DNA of 64,000 bases, taken from contig CM045763.1 of NCBI GenBank assembly GCA_025200525.1, positions 57,987,530 through 58,051,529 on the forward strand. The letters run 5' to 3'. The DNA is from Camellia lanceoleosa (Eukaryota; Streptophyta; Magnoliopsida; Ericales; Theaceae). The notes under the pieces are model-generated. The model did no database searches and was not told where the DNA came from. It saw only the letters and a list, made by a program, of their open reading frames with translations. Numbering within the stretch: position 1 is the first letter of the stretch; the number at the start of each line of letters is the position of its first letter. The translations under genes were made by a program, and so were the position numbers. Below are positions 1 through 10,214 of this stretch, piece after piece.

Positions 1-412
1 TGGTGGAAAAGAGAGATCAGGAGAGGAGAAGAGACGAGTGGAGGAACTAGGGGTAGAGAAGCCAGGGGAAGAGAAACTAGGTTTCTTGGTTTTGGTCCAG
101 ATTTGGTTGATAAGAGAGTAACCATATTACACAAAGTTTCAACCCCATACCGAGAGGGATCTCGAGGGATTTTTTCTTCCCCCTTAAGGTCAATGGTTAA
201 ATGCTTGAAGAGTTTTGTAAAAATCATACCAAAGGGAAGGGCCTGATTATTTTGTTTGTGAGCCTAAATGATACAGTGAGTTACCAGAAAGCCAAAATCA
301 AGAAGGTAACCAGTGGCTAGAGCCCAAATGAGAAACGTATGATCATACGTGATGGCATCGAAACGGCCAGAACGGGGAATGATGTTGTGTATGATAATGT
401 GATGGAGTAGTC

Positions 413-1000
413 TCAGTTTGAAGGAAAGGTCTTTCCCAGAGACAGGGCATTACCATGTAAATCATGGTTATTTGTGATGAACCGAAAACCAATAAGATGA
501 CAGTAATTTGGTAAGTTAAGGACACCAACAACTGGTGGGACCCTTTCACCGTCATTGGAAGTTTTTAAAATCGAGTTTATGACAGTGGGATTTAAAGTGA
601 AAGACACACCCTTGACAAAACACTCTAGGGTATGAGAAGAGGATTGTGAATCATAAAAGAGATTTGCAAAGAATTCCTTGATCAGTGTGGGGTAAATGAC
701 ACAATCAAGTTTTAACAAGGAGGACCATTTTTGGGTGTCAAACCAAGTTTTTATAGGAATGGAATGTTTCTCAAAGAAGACAAGATCAATGGTGCTGCCA
801 GAAATTACCTTTCGACGATTGAAGTCTTTGTTGAAGGAGGATTGAGCGTCATTGTTCTTGAAGCGTTGGACAGAGGAAGAGGTAGTACCAGCGGCTGAGG
901 AGGTGAAGGAACGAGGGCGCTTTCTGGTTAGAACTGGAGGAGGATCTTGAGACTCCTTGGTGAAAAGAAGGAGGGCGGTCGCTAGAAGGTGGGAAGATGA
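413..1000 (-). pseudogene. Env-like / plant-transposon-domain ORF downstream of copia pol
   Basis: An open frame on the minus strand runs from about 1000 to a TGA at 413-415. Its C-terminal part (EFFANLFYD, then FVKGVSFTLNP with a following INSIL) resembles the putative plant transposon protein domain found in the extra ORF of SIRE-type copia elements and in other plant retroelements. Upstream it begins with a basic, serine-rich segment. It lies 3' of the copia RNase H in the same orientation, where SIRE-like elements carry an envelope-like ORF. I could not fix a convincing ATG, so it may be a spliced or broken reading frame. The family link rests on motif style; the function is unknown. Confidence 0.5.
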
Positions 1001-1389
1001 TTGGAATGTGGATCACCGGAATAGAGAGAGGGGGTTAGGGCTAGGGATTTAATGGTGTCATGAGAGAGAGAGAGATGAAGGGTTGAGGAGTATTTAAATA
1101 TATTTGAGCGGGTGTCAACCCTAGTAAAAAGAGAGGGGTCGACCCTTCGAATATAAAAGGATCGCGCAACAAACCCTTAGGCAACTAACAGGTGTCGACA
1201 CTCAGGAACAGGGGTCGACACTAAAAAGCAAAGGTCTGTAATGACCGTGTCGACACCAGAGAAGATGGGTGTCGACCCTTAAGGGTCCTGAAGAGCAAGA
1301 AACTAGTGTAAAACACAACACATTTCTCAAGGAAGCATAATAATACAAAGGAACCATCAAATAGGGATATTTAGCATGCCAAGCTTAAT
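1001..1389 (-). other. Copia 3' spacer with GTCGAC palindromes
   Basis: Non-coding spacer between RNase H and the extra ORF. It holds at least five palindromic sites of the form GKGTCGACMC (near 1135, 1191, 1211, 1245 and 1267). A TATA-like run, TATTTAAATATA, lies at 1091-1102. The same palindromes occur in the 5' LTR of this element (10070-10214 and 19610-19810), which links the two regions. Confidence 0.6.
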
Positions 1390-1707
1390 TCATATAAGGT
1401 AAAATTGCTCCTCATTAAGAGGCTTGGTAAAGATATCGGCTAGTTGTTGGCTTGTAGGCACAAATTCAAGTTCAATGTCACCTTTGAGTACATGATCTCG
1501 GAGGAAGTGGTGCCTTATTTCAATGTGTTTAGTGCGTGAGTGTTGTATAGGATTTTTTGAAAGATTAATGGCACTAATGTTATCACATTTAATGGGAATG
1601 TGATCAAAGTGAAGTCCAAAATCAAGAAGTTGCTGTTTCATCCAAAGTATTTGAGCACAACAGCTAGTAGCTGCAATATATTCTGCTTTAGTTGTAGATA
1701 AAGCCAC
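1390..1707 (-). pseudogene. Copia RNase H C-terminal part
   Basis: The translation carries the copia RNase H signature STTKAEYIAA, then CDN, an HSRTKHIEIRHHFLRDHV block and the closing ADIFTKPL motif that ends almost every Ty1/copia polyprotein. The domain would remove RNA from the RNA-DNA hybrid during reverse transcription. The segment between it and the RT (1769-2005) is recognisable (MTGSLLYLIASRPVIMFSVC) but frame-broken: the usual SDSDFAG-type stretch is scrambled around 1707-1800. The frame is therefore not contiguous with RT. Confidence 0.85.
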
Positions 1708-1768
1708 TGAATTTTGTTTCTTACAAAATCATGAAGTGAGTGAATTTTCAAGAAATTGACAAGTACCA

Positions 1769-3304
1769 CTAGTGCTTTTTACCAAGTCTAAATCCTAAAA
1801 TTGGCGCCGAGTAACCATAAAGATCAAAAACATTTGTTTTAGGGTACCAAAGACCCAACAGTGGAGTGCCAATGAGATATCTAAAAATGCGTTTTACTGT
1901 GGTGATGTGTGATTCTTTTGGAGCTGATTGAAAATAAGCACACATACACACACTAAACATGATAACAGGTCTACTAGCTATTAGATAGAGTAAAGAACCA
2001 GTCATATCTCAATATTTCTTTTCGTCTACTGGTTTACCTTGCTCATCTTTGTCGATTGTAATCGATGTGCTCATAGGAGTAGCTGTGGGTTTGGCCAAGT
2101 CCATTTCAAATCTTTTGAGAAGATCTTTGATATATTTGGCTTGAGATAGATGAATACCATCTTGGGTTTGTTTTATTTGTAATCTGAGAAAGTAAGTCAA
2201 TTCTCCCATCATACTCATTTCAAATTCCCCCAGCATATCCTTAGCAAATTCCTCGCACAAAAATTCATTGGTAGCTCCGAATATGATATCATCGACATAA
2301 ATTTGAACAATGAGCATATCATCATTTTTTATTTTTATGAAAAGAGTGGTATCAATTTTTTCACAAGAAAAACCTTTTTCAATAAGAAAATTGCTAAAGC
2401 ATTCATACCAAGCTCTAGGAGCTTGTTTTAAACCATACAAGGCTTTTGAAAGTTTATACACGTAGTTTGGGTGTTTGTGGTTTTCCAAACTAGGAGGTTG
2501 TTCAACATACACTTCCTCCAAAATATAACCATTTAAAAAGGCACTTTTCACATCCATTTGCTAAAGTTTAAAATTTCTAAAACAAGCAAATGCCAGCAAC
2601 ATACGTATGGCTTCAAAGCGTGCAACGTGTGCAAATGTTTCGTCAAAATCAATACCCTCTTCTTGGTTATAACCTTGGGCTATAGGTCTAGCTTTGTTTC
2701 GAATAACAAATCCGGATTCATCCATTTTGTTTCGAAAGATCCATTTAGTTCCAACAACAAAATGTTCTGTAGGGCGAGGAGACAAATTCCAAACTTCATT
2801 TCTTTCAAATTGATTTAGCTCTTCTTGCATAGTCAAAAGCCAGTTTTCATCGAGTTCAACCTCAGAAAACGTTTTTGGTTCAATTTGAGAAACAAAAGCT
2901 AAGATATTATTAAGAGAAGAACAAGTTCTTACTCCTTGTGTGGCGTCTCCTATAATGAGATCTTTGGGATGTCCATGAGCATACTTCCATTCTTTGGGTA
3001 GATCATGTTCCTTTATGGGATGTGCATATTCTTTTTGAAGATCTTCCATAGAGATTTCAACATTGGGTTTGAAGGAATGAAGTTCATCATTTTCTGATAA
3101 ATAAATGCCTTCAATTCTTGGATTAGAATCTGCAGCATCATCAATAACAATATTCTTGGAAGCAAATGAGTTAGATTCATCAAAAGCAACATGTATGGAT
3201 TCTTCAACGAGTAAGGTTCTTTTATTAAAAACGCGAAATGCTTTACTAGAATTTGCATAGCCAAGAAATACAACTTCATCAGATTTTAAGGCCAAATTTC
3301 CCAA
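1769..3304 (-). pseudogene. Copia reverse transcriptase with in-frame stops
   Basis: Reading from 3304 downward, the RVT_2 domain begins in the region with PRPTEHFVVGTKWIFRNK and RNKARPIAQGYNQEEGIDF and continues with MDVKSAFLNG, KALYGLKQAPRAWYE and the catalytic YVDD within QIYVDDIIFG. A TAG at 2561-2563 interrupts just before QMDVKSAF. Another stop lies just before 2009, where KY is followed by TGA and DMTGSLLYL; the usual residue there is arginine, so CGA to TGA is likely. The catalytic residues survive but the polyprotein cannot be made in one piece. Confidence 0.9.
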
Positions 3305-3931
3305 GATTCTCTTTATTGTTATTTAGTACAAAGCATTTACAACCAACTGCATGAAAGTGGCCAATGTTGGGTTTTCTACCTTTCCATAGTTCATATGGTG
3401 TTTTCTTCAATAATGGTCTAATTATGGCACGATTAATAACATAGCAAGCAGTATTGACGGCTTTCGCCCAAAAATATCTTGGCAAATTATTTTCACAAAG
3501 CATAGTACGAGCCATTTCCTCAAGAACTTTATTTTTTCTTTCTAACACACCATTTTGTTGAGAAGTTCGAGGAGCAGAAAAATTATGATCAATGCCATGC
3601 TTATTACAAAATAGAATAAACTCATCATTATCAAATTCTCTACCATGATCACTTCTAATGGTACAAATAGTAAGACCAACCATATTTTGAATACGTTTAC
3701 AAAGAGCTGAAAAAACAAAGTAAGTATCACTTTTGTGTGCCAAGAAAATTACCCAAGTAAATCTAGTGTAATCATCCACAAAAACAAAGCAATAAGATTT
3801 TCCCCCCAGACTTAAGATTCTAGATGGTCCAAATAAGTCAATATACAATATTTGAAGTGGTCTAAATGTGGAAATGATATTTTTGGATTTGAAAGAGACT
3901 CATGTTTGTTTTTCTTGTTGACAAGTATCAC
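3279..3931 (-). pseudogene. Copia integrase core
   Basis: The integrase catalytic triad is visible: D in YIDLFGPS, D in TIRSDHGREFDN, and E in SQQNGVLERKN. The domain ends with the usual ELWKGRKPNIGHFHAVGCKCFV. The N-terminal zinc-binding part (CDTCQQ) lies near 3915-3930 and is cut by a TGA (about 3900) and then by the solo LTR at 3937. Without that LTR, the pre-integrase segment at 4339 and above reads straight into CDTCQQ. The overlap with the RT frame at 3279-3304 reflects a frameshift between integrase and RT. Confidence 0.88.
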
Positions 3932-3936
3932 AAAGT

Positions 3937-4333
3937 TGTGGAGATGTGGTTTGGAAATACTTTTCAGATCTTGGGAGACGCTAGTGATCCTCAGCTAGTC
4001 ATCTGAAAAGATATAAACACTCTGGGGTGCGAATTAGCACTCCGATGGACAAGTCAGTTCAAACACTCAAGATAGCTTGTTTACTAAGTTAAGTAAAGTG
4101 ATTCTTACATACCTTTCTCAATCCATTGTTTCTGTATTTATACTTGTTCCTTTTGATTCTCGGGGCCAGGGCCTACTTTTTAATCCTTGTCCTTTCTATT
4201 ATTCGGCTCTAAGGATCTACACTTATTCGGCACATATATTATATTCGGCTTCCCATTCTCGTAGGATACAACCGATTAGTATCAGTCTTCTAAGGTACGC
4301 ACCTTCTGATTTTGCCATTATTCGGCTTCCACA
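3937..4333. mobile_element. Solo LTR (397 bp) inside copia integrase
   Basis: The insert starts TGTGGAG and ends CTTCCACA, giving the short inverted ends TGTGGA/TCCACA expected of an LTR. It is flanked by the 5-bp direct repeat AAAGT at 3932-3936 and 4334-4338. Removing it restores the integrase zinc-finger coding order. No internal retrotransposon sequence is present, so it is a solo LTR left by LTR-LTR recombination. The family is unknown; no second copy is in the window. Confidence 0.85.
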
Positions 4334-4338
4334 AAAGT

Positions 4339-4944
4339 CTATCCTTTTCAAAAATAATTTTTGGTAAGCCAACTACCAGGTCAAGTTTTGAAAGTAAGTC
4401 CCTATGAGCATGTCCTAACCTCCTGTGCCATAACCATCCAGATTCATTTAAAGCAGATAAACACTTAATGTTATGATTAGGAGATAAACTATGCAAATCA
4501 AATGTATACACGTTCTCATCCCTATGACCAACAAAAAGCACTGAGTTATCAGTAGAATTTTTAATAGTGCAGTAGGACTTATCAAAGGAAACATGATTGC
4601 CTTTATCACACATTTGACTAATACTAAACAAGTTATGTTTTAATCCTTCAACAAGTAATACGCTCTCAATAATGGGTGACGAAGTTTTACCAATACTACC
4701 TTCACCTATGATCTTTCCCTTACCATTGTCTCCAAAGGTTACATGACCTCCTTCTTTGGATTTAAGAGTTAAGAGCATTGTTCTATCGTCATGTGCCTTG
4801 AGCAAGCACCGAGGTACCACCGTTATTGCTGAATTTTGACCTAAAGCACACCAAGAAGAATCGATTTTTGTTGACTTTTGGTACCCATCTTTTCTTGGGT
4901 CCATGAGAGTTAGAAGTTGAAGTGTTTTTGGGAACCCACTTTTT
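4339..4944 (-). pseudogene. Copia protease remnant and gag-pre-integrase domain
   Basis: The gag-pre-integrase domain is clear: LLVEGLKHNLFSISQMCDKG, the SFDKSYC segment, and LWHRRLGHAHRDLLSKL with the HHCC histidines. Upstream the aspartic protease should show a DSG followed by CSRHMTGD. Here that site is lost: the DNA near 4795-4815 reads roughly WYLGACSRHM in a different frame from the downstream ORF, with the catalytic aspartate missing. The element therefore lacks a working protease. The ORF ends at the 397-bp solo LTR. Confidence 0.8.
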
Positions 4945-6670
4945 TCATTCTATTGAATGAGTTTCTCTTAACAGACATAAAGGAGAGATGTGGCCTTTTC
5001 TTCCATAGTAATGGTATGTGAGATGAAAATGGTTAGATGATGCATATACAAAGGTTTTTTTGGAAGTTGTTGCCTTTGAAAATGGTTTATAGCCAATCCC
5101 TATTCTTCCAAAGGTTTGAGTTTGACTTTTGAGAATTTTGTCTAAAGTATCTCTCCCTTGAGTAAACTTTGAAAGAACATTTTTTAAATCTTCAATGTTT
5201 TCATTTAAGACAACTTTCTCATTTTTCAAAACAACAATGGTAAGGGTTTAATTTTTAGGCTCAAATGGCTCGAATTTGCCAAAACGACGTCGTTTTGAGT
5301 ACAAAACAACATCAAAATCATTTTGGCAATTTTGAGCCATTTGAGCCACAAAAATTAGGTCCCCCAAACATTTTTCTTTTCAAAATATCATTTTCATTTT
5401 GTAAAAATTCTTTTTTCTTTTTCATTATTAAGACTTCGTTTTCTAAAGTATTGATCTTAAAAGTTAAGAATTGCTTTTCTTGAGAGAAACTAGAAATCAT
5501 TTTCTTTTGACAACTACTTTTCAAACTTAATTTTTTAAATTCATCACGCAATTCATCAAAAACAGTTTGTAATTCATCGAAGGTAAAAGAGTCATCATTT
5601 ACCTCGTCTTCAAGTGCCATTAAGCATAGATTTGTGACTTCATTTTTGCAAATGTTCGTCTCTGAGTCGCTGCCATCATTGTCTTCTCCCCAAGCTGCAA
5701 TCATGTCTTTCTTTTTATCCTTCTTGAATTGGTTTTTAAGCTCTGGACATTTTGATTTGTAATGACCTGGCTTGTTACACTCATAACAGATCACTTCGGA
5801 TTTTTTATGACTTTCTCCTTTTTGAAAATCTTTGTTGAAATCTTTTTTGAAAAACTTCCTTACACCTTGCTTCTTTTTTACAAATCTTTTGAATCTTTGG
5901 GTAATGAAATCTATTTCTTCGTCTTCTTCTGAAACATCTTCTTCTTCCTTTTGAGATTTTGTGGTGGACTTGAAAGCTATCCATTTCTTCTTATTCTTGT
6001 CTTCTTCTTCTTTTCCTTCTTGCATAATGATCTCATGGGTTAGAAGGGATCCCATTAGCTCATCAAGACTTAATGTTGATAGATCTCTTACTTCTATCAC
6101 TGGAATAACTTTGTTCTCCAACCTTTTTGGCAATGATCGAAGGACTTTTCTGACAATTTCTGCATTCGTGTAAGCCTTCCCAAGAGATTTAAGACTATTT
6201 ATAATATCAGTAAAACGAGTGATCATTTGGGATATGTTTCCATCTGGTTTTATCTTGAAAAGCTCATTGTTATGAACAAGTAGACTCACTCTAGATTCTT
6301 TAACTTGAGTGGTTCTCTCATGAGTTACAACAAATTTATCCCAAATTTCATTAGCAGTGGTGCAAGTGCATATTCTGTTAAACTAGGTAGCATCAAGTGC
6401 ACAATACAACATGTTAAGAGCTTTGGCATTTAATTGAATATCTTTGTAGTCAGCACTTGTCCACTCACTCTCAAGTTTGGGTACTAGCAGACCATCTACG
6501 GTTTTAGTGGGTACCTTAGGACCCTCACATATGATTTTCCAAACTTCATAGTCAGTAGATTGAATGTGCATAATCATGCGGGTTTTCCAATAATTAAAAT
6601 TTGTTCCACTGAAGAAGGGAGGTCTGTTTGAGGCTTGACCATCAGGGAGAGAAGAATTAGGGTTTGCCAT
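4945..6670 (-). pseudogene. Copia gag, interrupted by a MITE and stops
   Basis: Gag starts at ATG 6670 (MANPNSSLPDGQ) and shows the copia N-terminal block FFSGTNFNYWKTRM. A stop at 6383-6385 follows DAT; the frame resumes and the UBN2-type gag region continues from 6289 with RFTDIINSLKSLGK and the CCHC zinc knuckle CYECNKPGHYKSKC near 5750-5790. A lysine-rich coiled-coil tail follows. At about 5357 the frame runs into a foldback insertion. Beyond it (5229-4945) the tail resumes and ends in a second knuckle-like motif, YHYYGRKGHISPLC, whose first cysteines are replaced by tyrosine. Gag would form the capsid and bind RNA in the cytoplasm; this copy is broken. Confidence 0.88.
5249..5357. mobile_element. 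Foldback MITE in copia gag
   Basis: The insert has nearly complete inverted repeats: the left arm TTAATTTTTAGGCTCAAATG is mirrored by CATTTGAGCCACAAAAATTA on the right, and the arms continue through GAATTTGCCAAAACGA. At 5281-5296 lies the perfect 16-bp palindrome AAAACGACGTCGTTTT. I could not define a clear target-site duplication. It interrupts the gag coding sequence, so it is younger than the copia. Confidence 0.7.
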
Positions 6671-6711
6671 AAATCACTCTATGACGGTTAAGTCACGTTA
6701 CTAGAGACGGG

Positions 6712-6723
6712 GCTTTGATACCA
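6712..6723 (-). other. Copia primer binding site (tRNA-Met)
   Basis: On the minus strand the sequence is TGGTATCAAAGC, differing by one base from the tRNA-iMet complement TGGTATCAGAGC. It begins two bases after the inner edge of the 5' LTR (6726). Confidence 0.88.
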
Positions 6724-6725
6724 AT

Positions 6726-6992
6726 TGTTAAAAATGAAGGCAACCCAAGAGGGGAGGTGAATTGGGTAATTAAAAATTTAATTCAAAAAGGGTTTCAAAA
6801 GATCTTATGTAATTAAATGCAGCAAATAATCAAATGATTAACAGAAAATAAAGAGAATAGGAAATAAGAACTTAACATAGAGATTTATAGTGGTTCGGTT
6901 CACCGGCCTACGTCCACTCCTCAAGAATCCTCCTTGAGAATTTCTTCACTATGAATTTGATGCACCACCAAGCTCTTCCAACCTGAGGTGTG
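6726..6992 (-). mobile_element. Copia 5' LTR, inner segment
   Basis: The segment begins TGTTAAAAATGAAGGCAACC on the plus strand, i.e. the LTR ends ...AACA next to the primer site. It stops where a gypsy solo LTR is inserted; the last five bases (6988-6992, GTGTG) are that insertion's target duplication. The LTR resumes at 9380. Confidence 0.8.
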
Positions 6993-9374
6993 TGTCACCA
7001 CCCAAACCCGCCTATGAGTTTAGCATCAGAATCGCCAAGAATCCGAGATTACCGACGGCCCGCGGCTAAAGAGAATAAACAGTAATGTAGCATGGCGGAA
7101 GCCAAAACAAGAAATAAACAATGTCCAATGAGTCAGGATACAGATGCAAAAAGATTTTTCACACATTATCACGCTTGAGTCTTTAACAAGATGTACATAT
7201 ATACAATCATTCAGAATCGGGACTTAATCCCTATTAAACAGTGCAGTAACAGTTGTTACAAAGACAGACGTGGGAGATTAAAACACCCCTAAGCCATAGT
7301 TTGAACAGGCTCGGAACCTCGCAGTGAGGCACAGTGGTTGGCTGAACAAAACTGGGAGTCTACCCCGACGCTCCTAGCTTTGGTCTGGTGCCTGTTCACC
7401 TACATATGTACATAAGCAGTGAGCTAAAGCCCAGTGAATAACATAATGCGTAAAGTGGTTTAGAATGAATATCCTTACAGTAACGAAAACAGTTCATTAA
7501 ATCAGTATTTTTCTTTCACGTAATACTATTCACCATATATGGTACATCCATTAGCATAACAGTACAGCAAACAATAGGTCTTAAAAGACTGAACAGTAAA
7601 TGATGGCCATCAATTAGTAAATGAGTGGTTCCAACGAGGAACCGACAGAGATCTCTATAAGAATAACGATCGATAAAGAATTGCTAAAGATGCCATGTCT
7701 GATTCGAATATAGGACATACATTCATTCGATTAATGATGACGTTCAAAAGCGATGCTGATTCAAGATTCAAGATAATCATTTTTGAACATATCTTTACAC
7801 AATTGTTACTCACAGAGTTCTGGGCTACAGTAAGCTAGAGCGCATCCCCAGTCACCAACCCTACACAGTACACAGGTTGAACACATACTAAGCTATACAG
7901 TTGGAAAAGATGATAACTTAGTCCCTAATTTGCCTCGGTGTGTTTTACATCTATATCCTCAATAAAATGCCTTAAATATGCCCTGGGAATGCCTAGGATG
8001 GAAAGAAGATGTAAAGATGCACTTAGAAAACATTTTCAGAATTTTCAGTGAAACAGAGTCCCGCTCGAGCGGACATGCAGACAACGGTTTCCGCTTGAGC
8101 GTCACTTTCCACGCTCGAGCGGACATGCAAACAGTCAAAAGTGCTGGATGCTCAAAAATCACGCTCGATTGGGCGCTCGATAGCCGCTCGAGCGCACGAC
8201 ACAAGGCCCCGCTCGAGCGCCAATTACCCCGCTCGAGCAGACTACAAAATAGTGCAAAGTACTGGATGCTTGAATTCCCCGCTCGAGCACCACTTTTCTC
8301 GCTCGAGCGGGAGTACAAAATCTGGAAAACTCAGATTGCATCTTCAAGCCAAAAACCAAGTTTAAATGCACTAAATTCGATCCTCTTGGGCCAAATTTCT
8401 GGAAAACATTTGTAAACACATAGAATAACATAATTCAAAGCTCAATTTGTGAAATCAAAGCCCAAGGGTGGTTTAATTAAATCCATTTTCAAACCCAATT
8501 TTCATGAACATGCTACGAATATGACATGCATGAGTTCAATTCATTTTAAAGCTTCAAAACATACTATAGTGAGCCAATTCTTTTGCAAAACAAGATGAAA
8601 TCATGGTCTACTCTCAAAATGTGGATATGCATGTGAGGAATCATGAACTATAACCTCAAAACTTCAATATATGTACATGCATGCAACAATTAAGCTTCAA
8701 TTCAACATGTTAGAACTAAATCATGCCTTAGCTCTACAATTTGACATGAATCATGCAAGAATCAACTTAAAGACAAGAATGAGAAGATGAAATTCTACCT
8801 TAAGCCTTGTAGTTCAAGAGTCGGAGCTCAATTATGCAAATTAATACTTCAATCCCTTCAATCTCCAAGCAAATCTACAAGTGAACTCAATTCTCTCACT
8901 CTCTCTCTCTCTCTCTCTATGGTCGGTTGCTCTCAAGAAACTGGTTAAGGAAATGTTGTAACAAATGCAATACAAGGCTTAAACAAAAGGCTAGCAAAGT
9001 CCACTAAGTGGCAAAGTTGTAGATAAATCTAACTTATGTAATTTAGCTTATTTTAATCTAATTTAATCATACAAAATCAATTTTCAATTAAATACACCAT
9101 AAAATCACATAAATTCTACTAATCATGAAACACTAATCAATTTCTAGTTCGGCCGCTGATAAGGCCTTCAATTCACAGTTTAAACATAAAAACATGAACA
9201 GATAACTAAACAGGAAACAGATAGAAATGCTATTTAGACAGATACTGTCAATCAATCAGTTCCAGATTTCAGTCAGTCAGTTCAGTATTTCAATCAATTC
9301 AATTATCAGTCATAATCGGTCTTAGTTTAGCAGTAATCAGTATTAATCAGTGATCAGTGATGAGGGTTGTTACA
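6993..9374 (-). mobile_element. Solo LTR of the TGTCA gypsy family, TSD GTGTG
   Basis: Starts TGTCACCACCCAAACCC and ends GGGTTGTTACA; flanking direct repeats GTGTG lie at 6988-6992 and 9375-9379. Length is 2382 bp. It aligns along its length with the LTRs of the full gypsy (10215-12573 and 17250-19599), including the AATCGCCAAGAATCCGAGAT block near the start, the CTCGAG palindrome cluster (8060-8310), a CT microsatellite (8896-8920) and the TTCGGCCGCTGATAAGGCC block near 9150. No internal coding sequence is present. In the transcriptional sense of the family it lies on the minus strand. Confidence 0.95.
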
Positions 9375-9379
9375 GTGTG

Positions 9380-10214
9380 TTACAAAAGGACTTACTTCAA
9401 TCTGTTGAGGACTTCACCCAACAAAATGCCTCACTTTACAAATGTTTCACTCATAAACTAAGAAACTAGAAGAAGAGGTTCAACTGTCCTCTTTTACAAA
9501 AACTATCTCTCAAAAGATGGATTAAGAAATTGTAAGTTCACATGAAGTTTTGGACTTGTTTAAATCTGAAAGTGGGAAAAGATAAGTCAAATCACAGATA
9601 TGAAAATGATGCTCAGTATGTTTGGTGTAGTTACGGTAGGATGTGATCAACTTCAGATCTGGAAAACTTCCCGATCTATAGCTTTTTGTCCGACTCAACT
9701 CATTGAAAAAGAAACATACAAACGTGAGTAAACTATCCGTTGGAGCTGGGCAAGGAAAGATGTTTCCAGCTGTTATGAGTGGAGAATGTTTGGTGTAGAC
9801 TGTTTTCTGACCATTGGTGATGGAGCTTTCTCAAAGGAAGTGATGCCCATGCTTGGAAGATAAAATAATGGTGGAGGGGCATAATGTTGTCTCCATGTTC
9901 TTTCCTTTTTCTGATCTTGAGAGAGGTGTGAGTGGAGAATGTTCTCTCCATTGTGTCAGAAAATATTGTCCCAAAGTTCCTTTTGATTAGAATTATATAT
10001 GTCTGAGAATGATGTCACAGATACCCTCTTTGAGTTGAAAGATGGCGGCTAGGTTGTCCCAGACATAAAGGTGTCGACCGCTGCAAGTCGGGTGTGGGCC
10101 CTTGCTCTGACTTTTCTATCCCGAGTTATGTTCCATGTGCTCCTGGTGTCAACTCTTACTGTTGATGGTGTCGACTCTTACAACTGGAGTGTATACTATT
10201 TTTTGGTGTCGACC
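9380..10214 (-). mobile_element. Copia 5' LTR, middle segment
   Basis: Continuation of the copia LTR between two gypsy insertions. It contains GTGTCGAC-type palindromic repeats at 10071-10214, matching those after the second insertion (19605 onward). Small ORFs here have no recognisable product. The last five bases, 10210-10214 (CGACC), are the target duplication of the full gypsy. Confidence 0.75.

Noticed and set aside
7959..8431. Overlapping ORFs on both strands at the palindrome cluster
   Set aside because: They arise because GC-rich CGCTCGAGCG repeats lack stop codons; no domain, and the same DNA is LTR in three other places.
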